Positions 25,012 to 34,708 are shown, numbered from the stretch's first letter. The stretch: DNA of 45,440 nt from Bacteroidales bacterium UBA5515 (GCA_002423895.1 DIOL01000008.1:82963-128402), one strand, 5' to 3'. The notes: generated by a model from the letters alone, not told the origin. Translations and numbers: made by a program.

Positions 25012-25503
25012 ATGAAATCATTTAAAATAAGACCAATTGTAATTCTTCTTTGCTTTATATCTCCAATGTTTATGTTTTTTGAGTGTGAAGAAGAAGAGGA
25101 ATTCACTTCCGATTATCCAGATGCTGATGTTTATGTAAGTTTTTTATGTAAGGGAGATAGCGTTTTGCTAACAGATACTACTTCTGTTGTAGTGATTCGC
25201 AGTCAAGAGGAATTAAATAATGTATATATTGGCGAAACAGAGTTCAGAAATATTAACTTTGAAAGGTTTTCTTTAATTCTTGGAGCTCGTCAAACTAATC
25301 AAAATCTTATTGGGTTTGATTATAAATTATATAGATATGAGAATAACAAGTATTTATACAATATTAAGCCAACGTACTTTGGCTCAATACCAACTTATAA
25401 ATATTGTTATGCAATTATTGTAAGAAAAATGCCTTTGGATATAGAGGTTGATTTAGAAGTAACTCCAACTTATCTTAATCAATTGGTAAAGAAGCGAGAA
25501 TAA
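25012..25503 (+). CDS. Hypothetical exported protein, possible lipoprotein
   Basis: A 163-aa protein with a hydrophobic N-terminus ending FFEC (Cys25), followed by a run of glutamates (EEEEEF). The lipobox is imperfect (Glu before Cys), so lipoprotein status is uncertain. The mature part is beta-rich (VYVSFLCKGDSVLL, VVVIRSQEELNNVY, FERFSLILGARQTNQN), faintly like the PrcB-type small domain; I would not name it on that. It lies 31 bases after the second MuiA-like gene and is probably the last gene of that operon, since a strong terminator follows. Confidence 0.75.
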   Translation: MKSFKIRPIVILLCFISPMFMFFECEEEEEFTSDYPDADVYVSFLCKGDSVLLTDTTSVVVIRSQEELNNVYIGETEFRNINFERFSLILGARQTNQNLIGFDYKLYRYENNKYLYNIKPTYFGSIPTYKYCYAIIVRKMPLDIEVDLEVTPTYLNQLVKKRE

Positions 25504-25517
25504 GTCAACTTTTAGTC

Positions 25518-25559
25518 AAAAAAATCTTCCTTTAAACTTAATTAAAGGAAGATTTTTTT
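25518..25559. terminator. Strong, probably bidirectional terminator
   Basis: Perfect 18-bp stem (25518-25535 / 25542-25559) with a 6-base loop, central TCTTCCTTTAA, seven A on the left and T tract on the right. Confidence 0.92.
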
Positions 25560-25649
25560 TATTTCTTTCTTGAAACAATTCAATTTTATAAAGTTTTCTA
25601 CAATCCAAATAAGGTTTTGAACTTTTTTAATAAGGATTAAATCTGATAT

Positions 25650-25746
25650 AATGGCATTATATTCTTAGTATAATGCCATTAAACCGAACATATAATGCCA
25701 TTATACTTCCGATATAATGCCATTAAACCGAGAATATAATGGCATT
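25650..25746. repeat. 22-bp array 3 (AA-TGCCA-TT type)
   Basis: Five 9-base cores start at 25650, 25672, 25694, 25716 and 25738, exactly 22 bases apart. Cores 1 and 5 are AATGGCATT; 2-4 are AATGCCATT. Several extend to the palindrome TATAATGCCATTATA. Spacers alternate between ATA- and AAACCG- types. It lies after the terminator at 25518-25559 and before the promoter at 25866, so it is probably untranscribed. The remaining gap (25560-25649, 25747-25865) contains loosely inverted A/T-rich flanks and no ORF of note. Confidence 0.88.
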
Positions 25747-25865
25747 ATACTAAATTTATATCAAATTAGAACTTGTTAAATCCTTGTTTAGAGTGGATTA
25801 AGTGGCTTCTTTCTTGGTGTAAATAAGCACTAAATTTTAATAGTTTTGTTTTTTATGTAAAAGTC

Positions 25866-25895
25866 TTTGCGAACGAGAATAAAATATTAACTTTG
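25866..25895 (+). promoter_or_regulatory. Promoter of the small membrane protein-OTC operon
   Basis: TTTG at 25866-25869 and TAACTTTG at 25888-25895 with 18 bases between, a good Bacteroidetes promoter. Confidence 0.6.
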
Positions 25896-25950
25896 CAAAC
25901 TAATTTATAATATCCAATTATATTGTTAATTTAGAAAGGAAAAGAGATTT

Positions 25951-26244
25951 ATGGATTCAGATATTGAATTTAAAGAAAAGTATGATAATGCAAAAGGCTG
26001 GAATAAGTTCTTTTTGTTTAATATCTATGCTTTATTACTAGCCCTACTTTTCTTTTTTGGATATAGGTCATTATCATGGGTAATTAGTCTTATTGATAAA
26101 GACCTTCCTTTAGATAGTATTTGGGCAGATATAAAAATGGCAATTGTATGGAGCTATATTATGGCTTTTCTATTTTTGCATACAAGATTATTAACACTAT
26201 CTTCAAATAAAAAGAAGAAAATAAATAAACACAATAAAATTTAA
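25951..26244 (+). CDS. Small two-helix membrane protein
   Basis: A 97-aa protein with two hydrophobic helices (about 25-45, FFLFNIYALLLALLFFFGY, and about 70-87, MAIVWSYIMAFLFLHTRLL) and a basic tail (SSNKKKKINKHNKI). No family is recognised. It ends 5 bases before the ornithine carbamoyltransferase gene and has a partial Shine-Dalgarno (AAAGGAAAAGAG) and a good promoter upstream, so it is probably the first gene of that operon. A role linked to arginine or ornithine transport would be a guess. Confidence 0.68.
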   Translation: MDSDIEFKEKYDNAKGWNKFFLFNIYALLLALLFFFGYRSLSWVISLIDKDLPLDSIWADIKMAIVWSYIMAFLFLHTRLLTLSSNKKKKINKHNKI

Positions 26245-26249
26245 TTAAT

Positions 26250-27251
26250 ATGGCATTCAATTTAAGAAACAGAAGCTTTTTAAAGCTTTTAGATTTTACT
26301 CCAAAAGAAATTCAATATTTTTTGGATTTGGCACGCGACCTTAAACGTGCAAAATATACTGGTACAGAAGAACAACGCCTTAAAGGTAAAAATATAGTTC
26401 TTTTATTTGAAAAAGATTCAACACGTACACGTTGTTCTTTTGAAGTTGGAGCTTTAGACCAAGGAGCTCATGTTACTTATTTAGGACCTTCAGGCTCTCA
26501 AATGGGTAAGAAAGAATCAATGAAAGATACTGCAAGAGTTCTTGGAAGAATTTATGATGGTATTGAATATAGAGGTTACGACCAATCAACAGTTGAAACA
26601 TTAGCTGAATATGCTGGAGTACCTGTATGGAATGGTTTAACAACAGAGTTTCACCCAACTCAAATTCTTGCTGACTTCTTAACTATGACAGAACATATTG
26701 ACAAACCATTAAATAAAATTTCTTTCTGCTATTTAGGCGATGCTAAAAACAATATGGGAAATTCTCTAATGGTTGGTGCTGCAAAGATGGGAATGGATTT
26801 CCGTGCTGCTGCTCCTAAATCATGCCAACAAGATGCTGAATTAGTTGCAAAATGTAGAGAAATTGCAAAAGAAACTGGAGCTAAGATAACCATTACTGAC
26901 AATGTTGAAGAAGCAGTTAAGGGATGTGATTTCCTTTACACTGACGTATGGGTATCAATGGGAGAACCAGCAGAAGTTTGGGAAGAAAGAATTAAACTTC
27001 TTCGTCCTTACCAAATCAATATGGATGTTGTTAAGATGACAGGTAATCCAAATGTTAAATTCATGCACTGTCTACCTGCATTCCACAACTTAGAAACTCA
27101 AGTAGGTAGAGATATTCATGCTAAATATGGTTTGGAAGCTATGGAAGTTACAGAAGATGTATTTGAAAGCCCAATGTCAATAGTATTTGACGAAGCAGAA
27201 AACCGTCTTCACACCATTAAAGCAGTTATGGTAGCTACTCTTGGAGCATAA
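26250..27251 (+). CDS. argF: Ornithine carbamoyltransferase
   Basis: A 333-aa transcarbamylase joining ornithine and carbamoyl phosphate to citrulline, or the reverse in catabolism. Carbamoyl-phosphate motif STRTR is at 57-61, HPTQ at 135-138, ornithine-binding D232 and SMG (236-238), and HCLP at 273-276. The SMG loop and 333-aa length indicate a true L-ornithine enzyme and not the N-succinylornithine form used by some Bacteroidetes. Whether anabolic (ArgF) or catabolic (ArcB) is undecided; carbamate kinase nearby and no other arg gene here lean to catabolic use. It follows the small membrane protein by 5 bases and ends in a good terminator. Confidence 0.92.
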   Translation: MAFNLRNRSFLKLLDFTPKEIQYFLDLARDLKRAKYTGTEEQRLKGKNIVLLFEKDSTRTRCSFEVGALDQGAHVTYLGPSGSQMGKKESMKDTARVLGRIYDGIEYRGYDQSTVETLAEYAGVPVWNGLTTEFHPTQILADFLTMTEHIDKPLNKISFCYLGDAKNNMGNSLMVGAAKMGMDFRAAAPKSCQQDAELVAKCREIAKETGAKITITDNVEEAVKGCDFLYTDVWVSMGEPAEVWEERIKLLRPYQINMDVVKMTGNPNVKFMHCLPAFHNLETQVGRDIHAKYGLEAMEVTEDVFESPMSIVFDEAENRLHTIKAVMVATLGA

Positions 27252-27288
27252 TATTTAAGAAATATAATTGTTCTTAGGAACAAAATTT

Positions 27289-27323
27289 AAAATCCTTATT
27301 CTGTCATGAATAAGGATTTTTTT
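27289..27323 (+). terminator. Terminator of ornithine carbamoyltransferase operon
   Basis: Perfect 13-bp stem AAAATCCTTATTC (27289-27301) / GAATAAGGATTTT (27308-27320), 6-base loop, T tract. Confidence 0.92.
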
Positions 27324-27353
27324 GTTTTTTTATAATAGTAATGATTATTTATG

Positions 27354-27361
27354 TACTTTTG
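27354..27361 (+). promoter_or_regulatory. -7 promoter element of giant surface protein gene
   Basis: TACTTTTG followed by C matches TAnnTTTG, 21 bases before the ATG. Confidence 0.5.
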
Positions 27362-27382
27362 CCTAGGAAATAATTTAAAACT

Positions 27383-30300
27383 ATGAAAAAAATTATATTA
27401 TCTTTACTCGCAATACTTTTATGTTTGCAATCGTATAGCCAAGTTGTAAGAGTTGGAAATGGAACAACAAATAATTTAGAGATTCCTTTCTTTGTTGATG
27501 ATACTACATCTTCCTTTGTACAGCAAATTTGTACAGCTCAGGAGATTAATCAAAATGGAATGTATATTGAATCAATTGCATTAGAATCTGCTGATTTTGC
27601 TTATGTGTGTAGTGGTAATATATCAATATATATTGGTACAACTGCTCAAAGTTCTTTCCAAAATGAATTTATTTCTCTTGAAAATGCAACGAAGGTTTTT
27701 AGTAGAGATAATAATGGAGTCTTTAATAATGATCCTTTATATGATTTTAATGATACAATAGTTTTATCTTATCTATATTTAGATAGACCTTATTTGTGGG
27801 ATGGCAGTTCTGATTTAGTTATAACATTTGTAACTAATAAATCGCAATATAATTATTGTCACAGTGATATATTTGGTTATTTGTCTGAAGAAAACACATT
27901 ACCTCTAACTCGTACAGCTTATTTAAATTTACCTAATACTTTTACAATTGATTCTATACCTAATTTTGGAAATAATTCTAATTATAGAAACAATATTCGA
28001 TTTAATTTTACTACTTGCCCTAATGGTTTTAATTTGAATGTAAGTGATATAACACCTAATCAAGCAAGAATAAGTTGGGAAGAAAATGATACCAATTCAA
28101 ATTGGATATTAGAATATAAATTGGAAACTAATGATTGGAGTAATGCAAATAATGTATATTCCAATGATAATTATATTATTTTAGATTCATTATTAGAGAA
28201 TAGTAATTATAATGTAAGACTTAGAAATATATGTAATGATACTACTTTTAGTTTATGGAGTGAAGTCTCTTTTAGAACTATTTGTTCTTCAATAGATACT
28301 ATCCCATATTATTTTGATTTTACTTCAATGGCTAATTATACTCCTTTATGCTGGGGTGGTGATTATTACATATATGATGGTCTTGTTAATATGAGTGTTT
28401 TTGATATTGGAAGCCAATCTTATTTTATTTCTCCAAAAGTAACAAGTGATATAAATAGTTTAAGTGTTAAATTCCAAGCAAAAAAGAATTCATGGTCTGA
28501 TGCGGGTGTTAAATTCTCTTTTGGAGTTATGAGTGCTGCAAATGATACAAATACTTTTTTATCTTTGTTTGATACATTATTGCCATCAATTTACTACACT
28601 GATTGGAATTTCTATGAAGTTAATATTGATAATAATATTGTTGTAGGAACAAATAATCATATAGCTTTTAGGATTGAAGCTTTAGGAAGTACAGGTAGCT
28701 ATGGTATAGGAAAGATTACTATTGATAATAAACTTCCATGTCCAAATGTTTATGAATTTACAACAAATGAAACCACTCAAAATTCAATTTCTTTTTCTTG
28801 GAATACTACAAATAACTCTCATAATGGTTATCAAATTGCTTATGCTCTCTATTCTGATACCTTTAATCCAGATAGTGCTACAACAATAATTAATGTGCCT
28901 AACACATCATCTTTACCTTTTCTTGTTTCTAACTTAACTCCTTCAACTCATTATTCATTTGCGATTAGACAAAATTGTGGAGGAAATTGGACAATCATTG
29001 ATGCCTATACAATGGCTTCTCCAGCCATTTTACCATATAGTTGTAATTTTGAAACTCAAGAAGATAGAGATAACTGGATGTTTTCAAATGGTAATTGTGT
29101 AAATAAATGGACTTTTGGTCAAGCTATTAATAGTGGAGCTATGACAGGCTATTCTATGTATGTTTCAGATAATAATGGAGATAGTAATACTATGAATTGT
29201 TATTCTAATACTGTAGTTACTGCTTCACGATTATTTGAATCAACAGGTGCAGGAGGTTATACAATTACTTTTAATTCTCGAGTTAAAGGGGATTATAATT
29301 ATGATGATATGTTAAAAGTTTTTGTTGTTGATTCAAATACAAGTTTTATAGGTACTGATACACCTTATCCTCCATATTATGCAACAAAAAATTATGCAAA
29401 TGGAGCAATATTATATGGAGGAGATGTAAGTAGTTCATATTCTTTTTTGCATAATAATACTTTCCCTTATTTTTATAATAATGCAAATCCTGTTGTAATT
29501 AATTCTCACACAATAAATATTCCGTATCAAGGAGAAGCTGGAATTGCCAAGAAGTTAATTTTCTTATGGGCAAATAGAGCAAGTGGACAAAGATATTATC
29601 CTGCAGCAATTGACAATATAACAATTCAAGAAAATCCTTGTGCTTCTCCAACTTTAAGTATTTTAAATTCTTATGAAGACAGTGTTGAATTAAATTGGAC
29701 TGCTGGATATAGTGATAGTACATGGATATTATATTATAAGCCATTTAATTCTAATGTTTATTCTTTTATAAACTTAGACACAACAACATTTGTTTTAGAT
29801 TGTCCAAATCAAGTTCAATATAATGTTTATGTTAAGGTTTTGTGTGGAAATGGAAATTGGAAAGAAAGTAATGTTATTACCTTTTCTCCTGTGTGTAAGA
29901 AAATAACTCTTCCATTTAGTGAGGATTTCAATATTTATTCATCAACATCTTTCCCTATATGTTGGCACAAAACTTCAAACGTGGAATTGAAAAATACAGA
30001 AACATATAATCAAACAACATCATTATATTTGAATAATAATTCTTATTTATCACTCCCAATATTAGAAGATACAATTTCAATTTCATCAGCAAATTTATCC
30101 TTTAGATTTAGGAGAACTTCATCTGCTTCCAAATTAATAATTGGTGTTATGGAGAATCCTAATGATTTATCCACATTTGATACAATAAATATTATCAACG
30201 CTCCTTCAGATAATTTATGGCATAGATTTGAAGTGAATTTCAATAGTTATAATGGATTAGGAAGATATATAACTATATTATCAAAATATACTTCAAGAGT

Positions 30301-33300
30301 GGATGATATTTATGTTGATTATTATACTCCTTGTGCAAATATTTATGATTTTCGTGTTGACAGTATTACTTATTCAATGGTTAACCTCATATGGGATACT
30401 TTCAATTATCAGCACCAAGGTTGTCAAATTTCTTATCGTTTAGAAGGAGACAGTTTAAATAACGAAACAATAATTAACCTAAATGATACAACAATTAATT
30501 TCCCTTATACTATTCTTGGATTAAATCCTGCATCAAATTATAGAATTGGAATTAGGCAGAATTGTGGTGGTAATTGGTCATATATAAACATAATAACAAA
30601 AGGTGCTCCAGCAACTTTACCATATTATTGTGATTTCAGTAATGTGACAGAAAGATATTCATGGGAAATATCTAACGGAAATGCCCCAAACAAATGGTTT
30701 ATAGGTCAGGCTGTAAATCAATCTCCAATTGAAGGATATTCTTTATATGTTTCTCAAGATAATGGAGTAAATAATACTTATTATTTTGGATCATTAATAA
30801 GTGAAGGTGCAAGTACTGTAGTTGCTTCTCGATTATTTGAGGTTTCTGGGGCAGGAGGTTATACTTTATCTTTTAATTCAAGAATTGGAGGAGAGATTAA
30901 TTTTGATTATTTAAAAGTATTTCTTGTTGATGAAGATGTTGTATTTACAGGTTCTTCTACACGACCTGATTTCTCTACTACTTCATTTACAAATGGTGTA
31001 ATCCTTTTTCCAGGAAATAGCTCATATTTTTGTAATCCATCAAATCCAACAACAATAAATAATCATACTATGCAACTTCCATATTTAGGAGCAAATGGAA
31101 TAATTAAAAAATTAATTTTTGTTTGGACAAATGATGGCCGTGGGGCTCAACCTCCTGCAGCAATAGATAATATTTCTATTGTTCCAAATAATTGTGTAGT
31201 TTCAGCATTAAATGTTTCCAATATTACCGAATCAAGTGCATTAGCATCATGGACAGCCTTTGCAAATGATAGCTCTTGGTATTTATATATTAAAGAAAAT
31301 GATTCAATTTATTATGATTCAATTCCTGTAACTAATAATCTAAGTTATTCTTTTTCTAATCTGTTGCCAAATACGAAATATAACGTTTATCTTCGATTAG
31401 TTTGCGATTCCACTTTGTCGGAAACAAGTAACGTTGTTACTTTTACTACTGATTGTAATCATTTAACACAAATACCTTTTTATGAAGATTTTGAAACACG
31501 TAATAGCTCTAACTATATTGACTGCTGGAGTAGAATAAATCCAATAAATAATAATACTCCAATGGTTTATTATGGTGGATACCAAAGTTCTTATAGTTTA
31601 GGATTGTATTATCCAAATTCTTATCCAAATACAAGTAGTTATGCAATACTTCCTGCTTTTGATACTTCAATTCACATAAGTGATTTATTTATGAGATTTA
31701 TGATGAAAGGAGAACAAGAAGATGTAATTGTAGGAATCATGTCAGATGAAAATGATGTATCAACCTTTGATTCAATAACTACTCTTACTGCAACAAATAA
31801 TTTTTGGTTTGAAAAAATAGTATTTTTTAATAATTATACAGGAAATGGACATATTATTGCATTTAAAGCAACTGTCCCTAATACAACATATACTTCTTAT
31901 CCTTATATTGATATAGATAATGTATATATAGATAATTATAGTAATTGTTTTACCCCAATTAATCTAAGAGCAACCAATATTACAACTGATAGCGCCGAGT
32001 TAAATTGGACATCAATAACACTTCCTGCTCCTAATTCTTGGCTCTATTATAAGAGATCTTCTGACGTTAGTTTTGATTCAGTTTATGTTACTTCTTTGCC
32101 TTATCACCTCACAAATTTAGCTTCTTCAACTTTTTATAATTTTTATGTTAGATTAGATTGTAATACTCCTACAGATAATAGTGATACAATTACCTTCCAT
32201 ACACAATGTGGAAAAATAACTTCTTTCCCTTATTTGGAAAACTTCGATTCATATTCAAACGTTGGATATACTTATCCTCTTTGCTGGTCATCAATTAATA
32301 ACGCAACAATTATTCAAGAAAATTATTCATCATATCCTTCAAGTTTAATGCTTAATAGCAATTGGAATACTCCTCATTATGTAATTACTCCTCAAATTGG
32401 AGAAAATATTAATCTTTTAAAGGTTAAATTCAAAATGAAGGATATAAATGGTTCATATGAAAATTTTACTTCTACATTAATTGTTGGAGTTATGAGCAAT
32501 AAAAATGATACTAATACTTTTGAAGATGTTTATGAAATTTCATGCAATGATGACATTATGAGAGAATACGAAGTATTGTTTAATTCAACTCTTCTTTCTG
32601 GTACTGACAATTACATTGCGTTTAAAACTTCTGGAAATCCCTATTATTTTACAATAGATGATATAAAAATAGATTATATTCCTCAATGTGCTCAACCAAC
32701 ACAACTCTCTATAAGTAATGTTGGTTCAACTCATGCAGCTATTAATTGGTTGCCTACTCATACTTCAGACACTGCTTGGTATTTGTATTATAGAAAAATT
32801 GGTACTGCAACAACCGATTCTGTTTATGTTAACTCAATACCTTATAATCTAACTGGAATATATCAAGCCTCCACATATGATGTTTATGTAAAAACTATAT
32901 GTAGTAGCGGACTTTCAGTAGCAAGTCATTCATCCCAGTTTACTACTCCTTGTGCAACAATTTCATCAATTCCATTTTTTGAAAACTTTGATACTGTAGA
33001 TTGGATTGAAACGGATATGCTCCCATGCTGGTCTGGTTATTCCACAGATCCTTACAGAATTCCATCTATTTCTTTTACTAATAATTCACCTCCAAATGGA
33101 TTATATATTCTTGCTTTTACAGGAGATTATTCAATTGCTTCAACTCCACAGATAGATCCAAATATTAATATTAGTGATTTGAAGGTTAGTTTATCAATCA
33201 AAAGACCTACTTATAACAACACTTATATAACTATTGGTGTTATGAGTGATCCTAATAATGGAAATACTTTTGATTCAATTACATCAGTTACTACTACATA

Positions 33301-34549
33301 TCAAAATATTTGGGAAACTATAACCATTGATTTAAGTAATTATGCAGGTAATGGACGTTACATTTCATTTAAATGTAATTCTTGTACATACTATGTAGAT
33401 GATGTTTTAATTGAATACAATAATAGCTATTCACCTCCTTGTGCTCAGCCAAATTTATTATCAATATCTAATATTTCAGATAGTTCAGCTTACTTCACTT
33501 GGAGTCCTGTTGGTGATGGAACATCATGGGAAGTATCATTAGATACCTTAAGTTTGGATACTTTAGTTAATCATATTATTGTAAATGACTCAAATTATCA
33601 ATTATCTCATTTAACAGATTCTACTCTTTACACTGCCTATGTACGATCTAATTGCGCCTATTCAAATTCTCAATGGGTAAGTGTTAATTTTACAACAAAT
33701 CATAAAGGGTATTGTCTTCCTCCAACAAATGCTTTAATAACAAATATTACTGACAGAAGTGCTTATTTCTCATGGCAAAAAGGTGATGATGAAACTCTTT
33801 GGGAAGTAACATTAGATACTACAATGACACCAACACAGGTTACAGATACAAATTATTCGTTTTATAATCTGTTAGGATCAACAAATTATATAGCATTTGT
33901 AAGAGCAGTGGATTACTCATATGTGTCAAACTGGGTAGGAGTTAATTTTACAACATTGGGAACCATTTTAGAAGGAGAAGTAAGAACACTTGATGCTACT
34001 TCTATTACAGATTCATCTGCAATATTAAATGGATTAATAATAAGTAATGGAAATGATACTACTGGAATTGATATGGGATTTTTATTAAGTAATCAATCTG
34101 ATGTAAATCTATTAACAGAGAATGTGATAAAAGTACCAATAATATATAATAATAATTTAACAGATTTTCATTATAGAATAGTCAATTTGCCTTCAGATTC
34201 TTTATTCTATTATACAGCTTACTTTGTTAACAATGTTCGCACTGTTTATGGAGAAGTTAAGAGTTTTACTACACTATCATTAAATAATGATATTCTTAGT
34301 GATGAGTTGTCATTAAATGTATTTCCAAATCCAACTAATAACAGTTCTGTTTTAAGAATAAATAATTTAATAGATAAAGCTATTGTTTCTGTATATGATT
34401 TATATGGCAGACAAATAACAAATTATGATATTGAAGCAAATAAAAATGAACTTGTTTTAAACACTAAAAATTACCCTTCAGGTATTTACTACATTAAGTT
34501 AACTACAAATAATATAAATAAAACAATAAAATTAATAGTTAATCACTAA
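27383..34549 (+). CDS. Giant secreted FN3/adhesin-module protein with type IX sorting domain
   Basis: A 2388-aa protein. A signal peptide (1-20, ending SYSQ) is followed by a unique N-terminal domain (about 21-210). Then come about nine fibronectin type III modules, recognisable by repeats such as ITPNQARISW, ITTDSAELNW and ISDSSAYFTW. The first several alternate with seven jelly-roll modules of the cleaved-adhesin/choice-of-anchor J type, each starting like PYYFDF, PFYEDFETR or PFFENFDTV. Two of these jelly-rolls are very alike (SNGNCVNKW and SNGNAPNKW regions). The C-terminus (about 2305-2388, LNVFPNPTNNSS...VSVYDLYGRQI...YPSGIYYIKL) is a type A sorting signal for the type IX secretion system, so it should reach the cell surface or medium. 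No catalytic domain is visible. A role in adhesion or binding of host or food polymers is inferred. Confidence 0.88.
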   Translation: MKKIILSLLAILLCLQSYSQVVRVGNGTTNNLEIPFFVDDTTSSFVQQICTAQEINQNGMYIESIALESADFAYVCSGNISIYIGTTAQSSFQNEFISLENATKVFSRDNNGVFNNDPLYDFNDTIVLSYLYLDRPYLWDGSSDLVITFVTNKSQYNYCHSDIFGYLSEENTLPLTRTAYLNLPNTFTIDSIPNFGNNSNYRNNIRFNFTTCPNGFNLNVSDITPNQARISWEENDTNSNWILEYKLETNDWSNANNVYSNDNYIILDSLLENSNYNVRLRNICNDTTFSLWSEVSFRTICSSIDTIPYYFDFTSMANYTPLCWGGDYYIYDGLVNMSVFDIGSQSYFISPKVTSDINSLSVKFQAKKNSWSDAGVKFSFGVMSAANDTNTFLSLFDTLLPSIYYTDWNFYEVNIDNNIVVGTNNHIAFRIEALGSTGSYGIGKITIDNKLPCPNVYEFTTNETTQNSISFSWNTTNNSHNGYQIAYALYSDTFNPDSATTIINVPNTSSLPFLVSNLTPSTHYSFAIRQNCGGNWTIIDAYTMASPAILPYSCNFETQEDRDNWMFSNGNCVNKWTFGQAINSGAMTGYSMYVSDNNGDSNTMNCYSNTVVTASRLFESTGAGGYTITFNSRVKGDYNYDDMLKVFVVDSNTSFIGTDTPYPPYYATKNYANGAILYGGDVSSSYSFLHNNTFPYFYNNANPVVINSHTINIPYQGEAGIAKKLIFLWANRASGQRYYPAAIDNITIQENPCASPTLSILNSYEDSVELNWTAGYSDSTWILYYKPFNSNVYSFINLDTTTFVLDCPNQVQYNVYVKVLCGNGNWKESNVITFSPVCKKITLPFSEDFNIYSSTSFPICWHKTSNVELKNTETYNQTTSLYLNNNSYLSLPILEDTISISSANLSFRFRRTSSASKLIIGVMENPNDLSTFDTINIINAPSDNLWHRFEVNFNSYNGLGRYITILSKYTSRVDDIYVDYYTPCANIYDFRVDSITYSMVNLIWDTFNYQHQGCQISYRLEGDSLNNETIINLNDTTINFPYTILGLNPASNYRIGIRQNCGGNWSYINIITKGAPATLPYYCDFSNVTERYSWEISNGNAPNKWFIGQAVNQSPIEGYSLYVSQDNGVNNTYYFGSLISEGASTVVASRLFEVSGAGGYTLSFNSRIGGEINFDYLKVFLVDEDVVFTGSSTRPDFSTTSFTNGVILFPGNSSYFCNPSNPTTINNHTMQLPYLGANGIIKKLIFVWTNDGRGAQPPAAIDNISIVPNNCVVSALNVSNITESSALASWTAFANDSSWYLYIKENDSIYYDSIPVTNNLSYSFSNLLPNTKYNVYLRLVCDSTLSETSNVVTFTTDCNHLTQIPFYEDFETRNSSNYIDCWSRINPINNNTPMVYYGGYQSSYSLGLYYPNSYPNTSSYAILPAFDTSIHISDLFMRFMMKGEQEDVIVGIMSDENDVSTFDSITTLTATNNFWFEKIVFFNNYTGNGHIIAFKATVPNTTYTSYPYIDIDNVYIDNYSNCFTPINLRATNITTDSAELNWTSITLPAPNSWLYYKRSSDVSFDSVYVTSLPYHLTNLASSTFYNFYVRLDCNTPTDNSDTITFHTQCGKITSFPYLENFDSYSNVGYTYPLCWSSINNATIIQENYSSYPSSLMLNSNWNTPHYVITPQIGENINLLKVKFKMKDINGSYENFTSTLIVGVMSNKNDTNTFEDVYEISCNDDIMREYEVLFNSTLLSGTDNYIAFKTSGNPYYFTIDDIKIDYIPQCAQPTQLSISNVGSTHAAINWLPTHTSDTAWYLYYRKIGTATTDSVYVNSIPYNLTGIYQASTYDVYVKTICSSGLSVASHSSQFTTPCATISSIPFFENFDTVDWIETDMLPCWSGYSTDPYRIPSISFTNNSPPNGLYILAFTGDYSIASTPQIDPNINISDLKVSLSIKRPTYNNTYITIGVMSDPNNGNTFDSITSVTTTYQNIWETITIDLSNYAGNGRYISFKCNSCTYYVDDVLIEYNNSYSPPCAQPNLLSISNISDSSAYFTWSPVGDGTSWEVSLDTLSLDTLVNHIIVNDSNYQLSHLTDSTLYTAYVRSNCAYSNSQWVSVNFTTNHKGYCLPPTNALITNITDRSAYFSWQKGDDETLWEVTLDTTMTPTQVTDTNYSFYNLLGSTNYIAFVRAVDYSYVSNWVGVNFTTLGTILEGEVRTLDATSITDSSAILNGLIISNGNDTTGIDMGFLLSNQSDVNLLTENVIKVPIIYNNNLTDFHYRIVNLPSDSLFYYTAYFVNNVRTVYGEVKSFTTLSLNNDILSDELSLNVFPNPTNNSSVLRINNLIDKAIVSVYDLYGRQITNYDIEANKNELVLNTKNYPSGIYYIKLTTNNINKTIKLIVNH

Positions 34550-34569
34550 TCATTGAAATAAATTGCTTT

Positions 34570-34648
34570 ATTGAAACGCTGTTTTAGTAAATTAAAACGA
34601 AGAAAGAATTTACTGAAATGAAGAAAGAAAAAATTAAAACAAAGAAAT
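34570..34648. repeat. Imperfect 21-bp tandem repeat
   Basis: Copies start at 34570, 34591, 34612 and 34633, each 21 bases apart: ATTGAAACG, ATTAAAACGAAGAAAG, ACTGAAATGAAGAAAG, ATTAAAACAAAGAAAT. It lies between the giant gene stop and its hairpin. The sequence is unrelated to the TGCCA arrays. Confidence 0.6.
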
Positions 34649-34708
34649 AAAACTATTAACTAAGGGAATTGAAAAATATATCAATTCCCTTAGTTAATAG
34701 TTTTATTT
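34645..34708 (+). terminator. Very long perfect hairpin after giant gene
   Basis: The 27-base arms 34645-34671 and 34682-34708 are exact reverse complements with a 10-base loop. The inner stem is TAAGGGAATTG/CAATTCCCTTA and the outer end is T-rich on the 3' side. It probably terminates the giant gene, though the stem is about twice the usual length. Confidence 0.8.
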
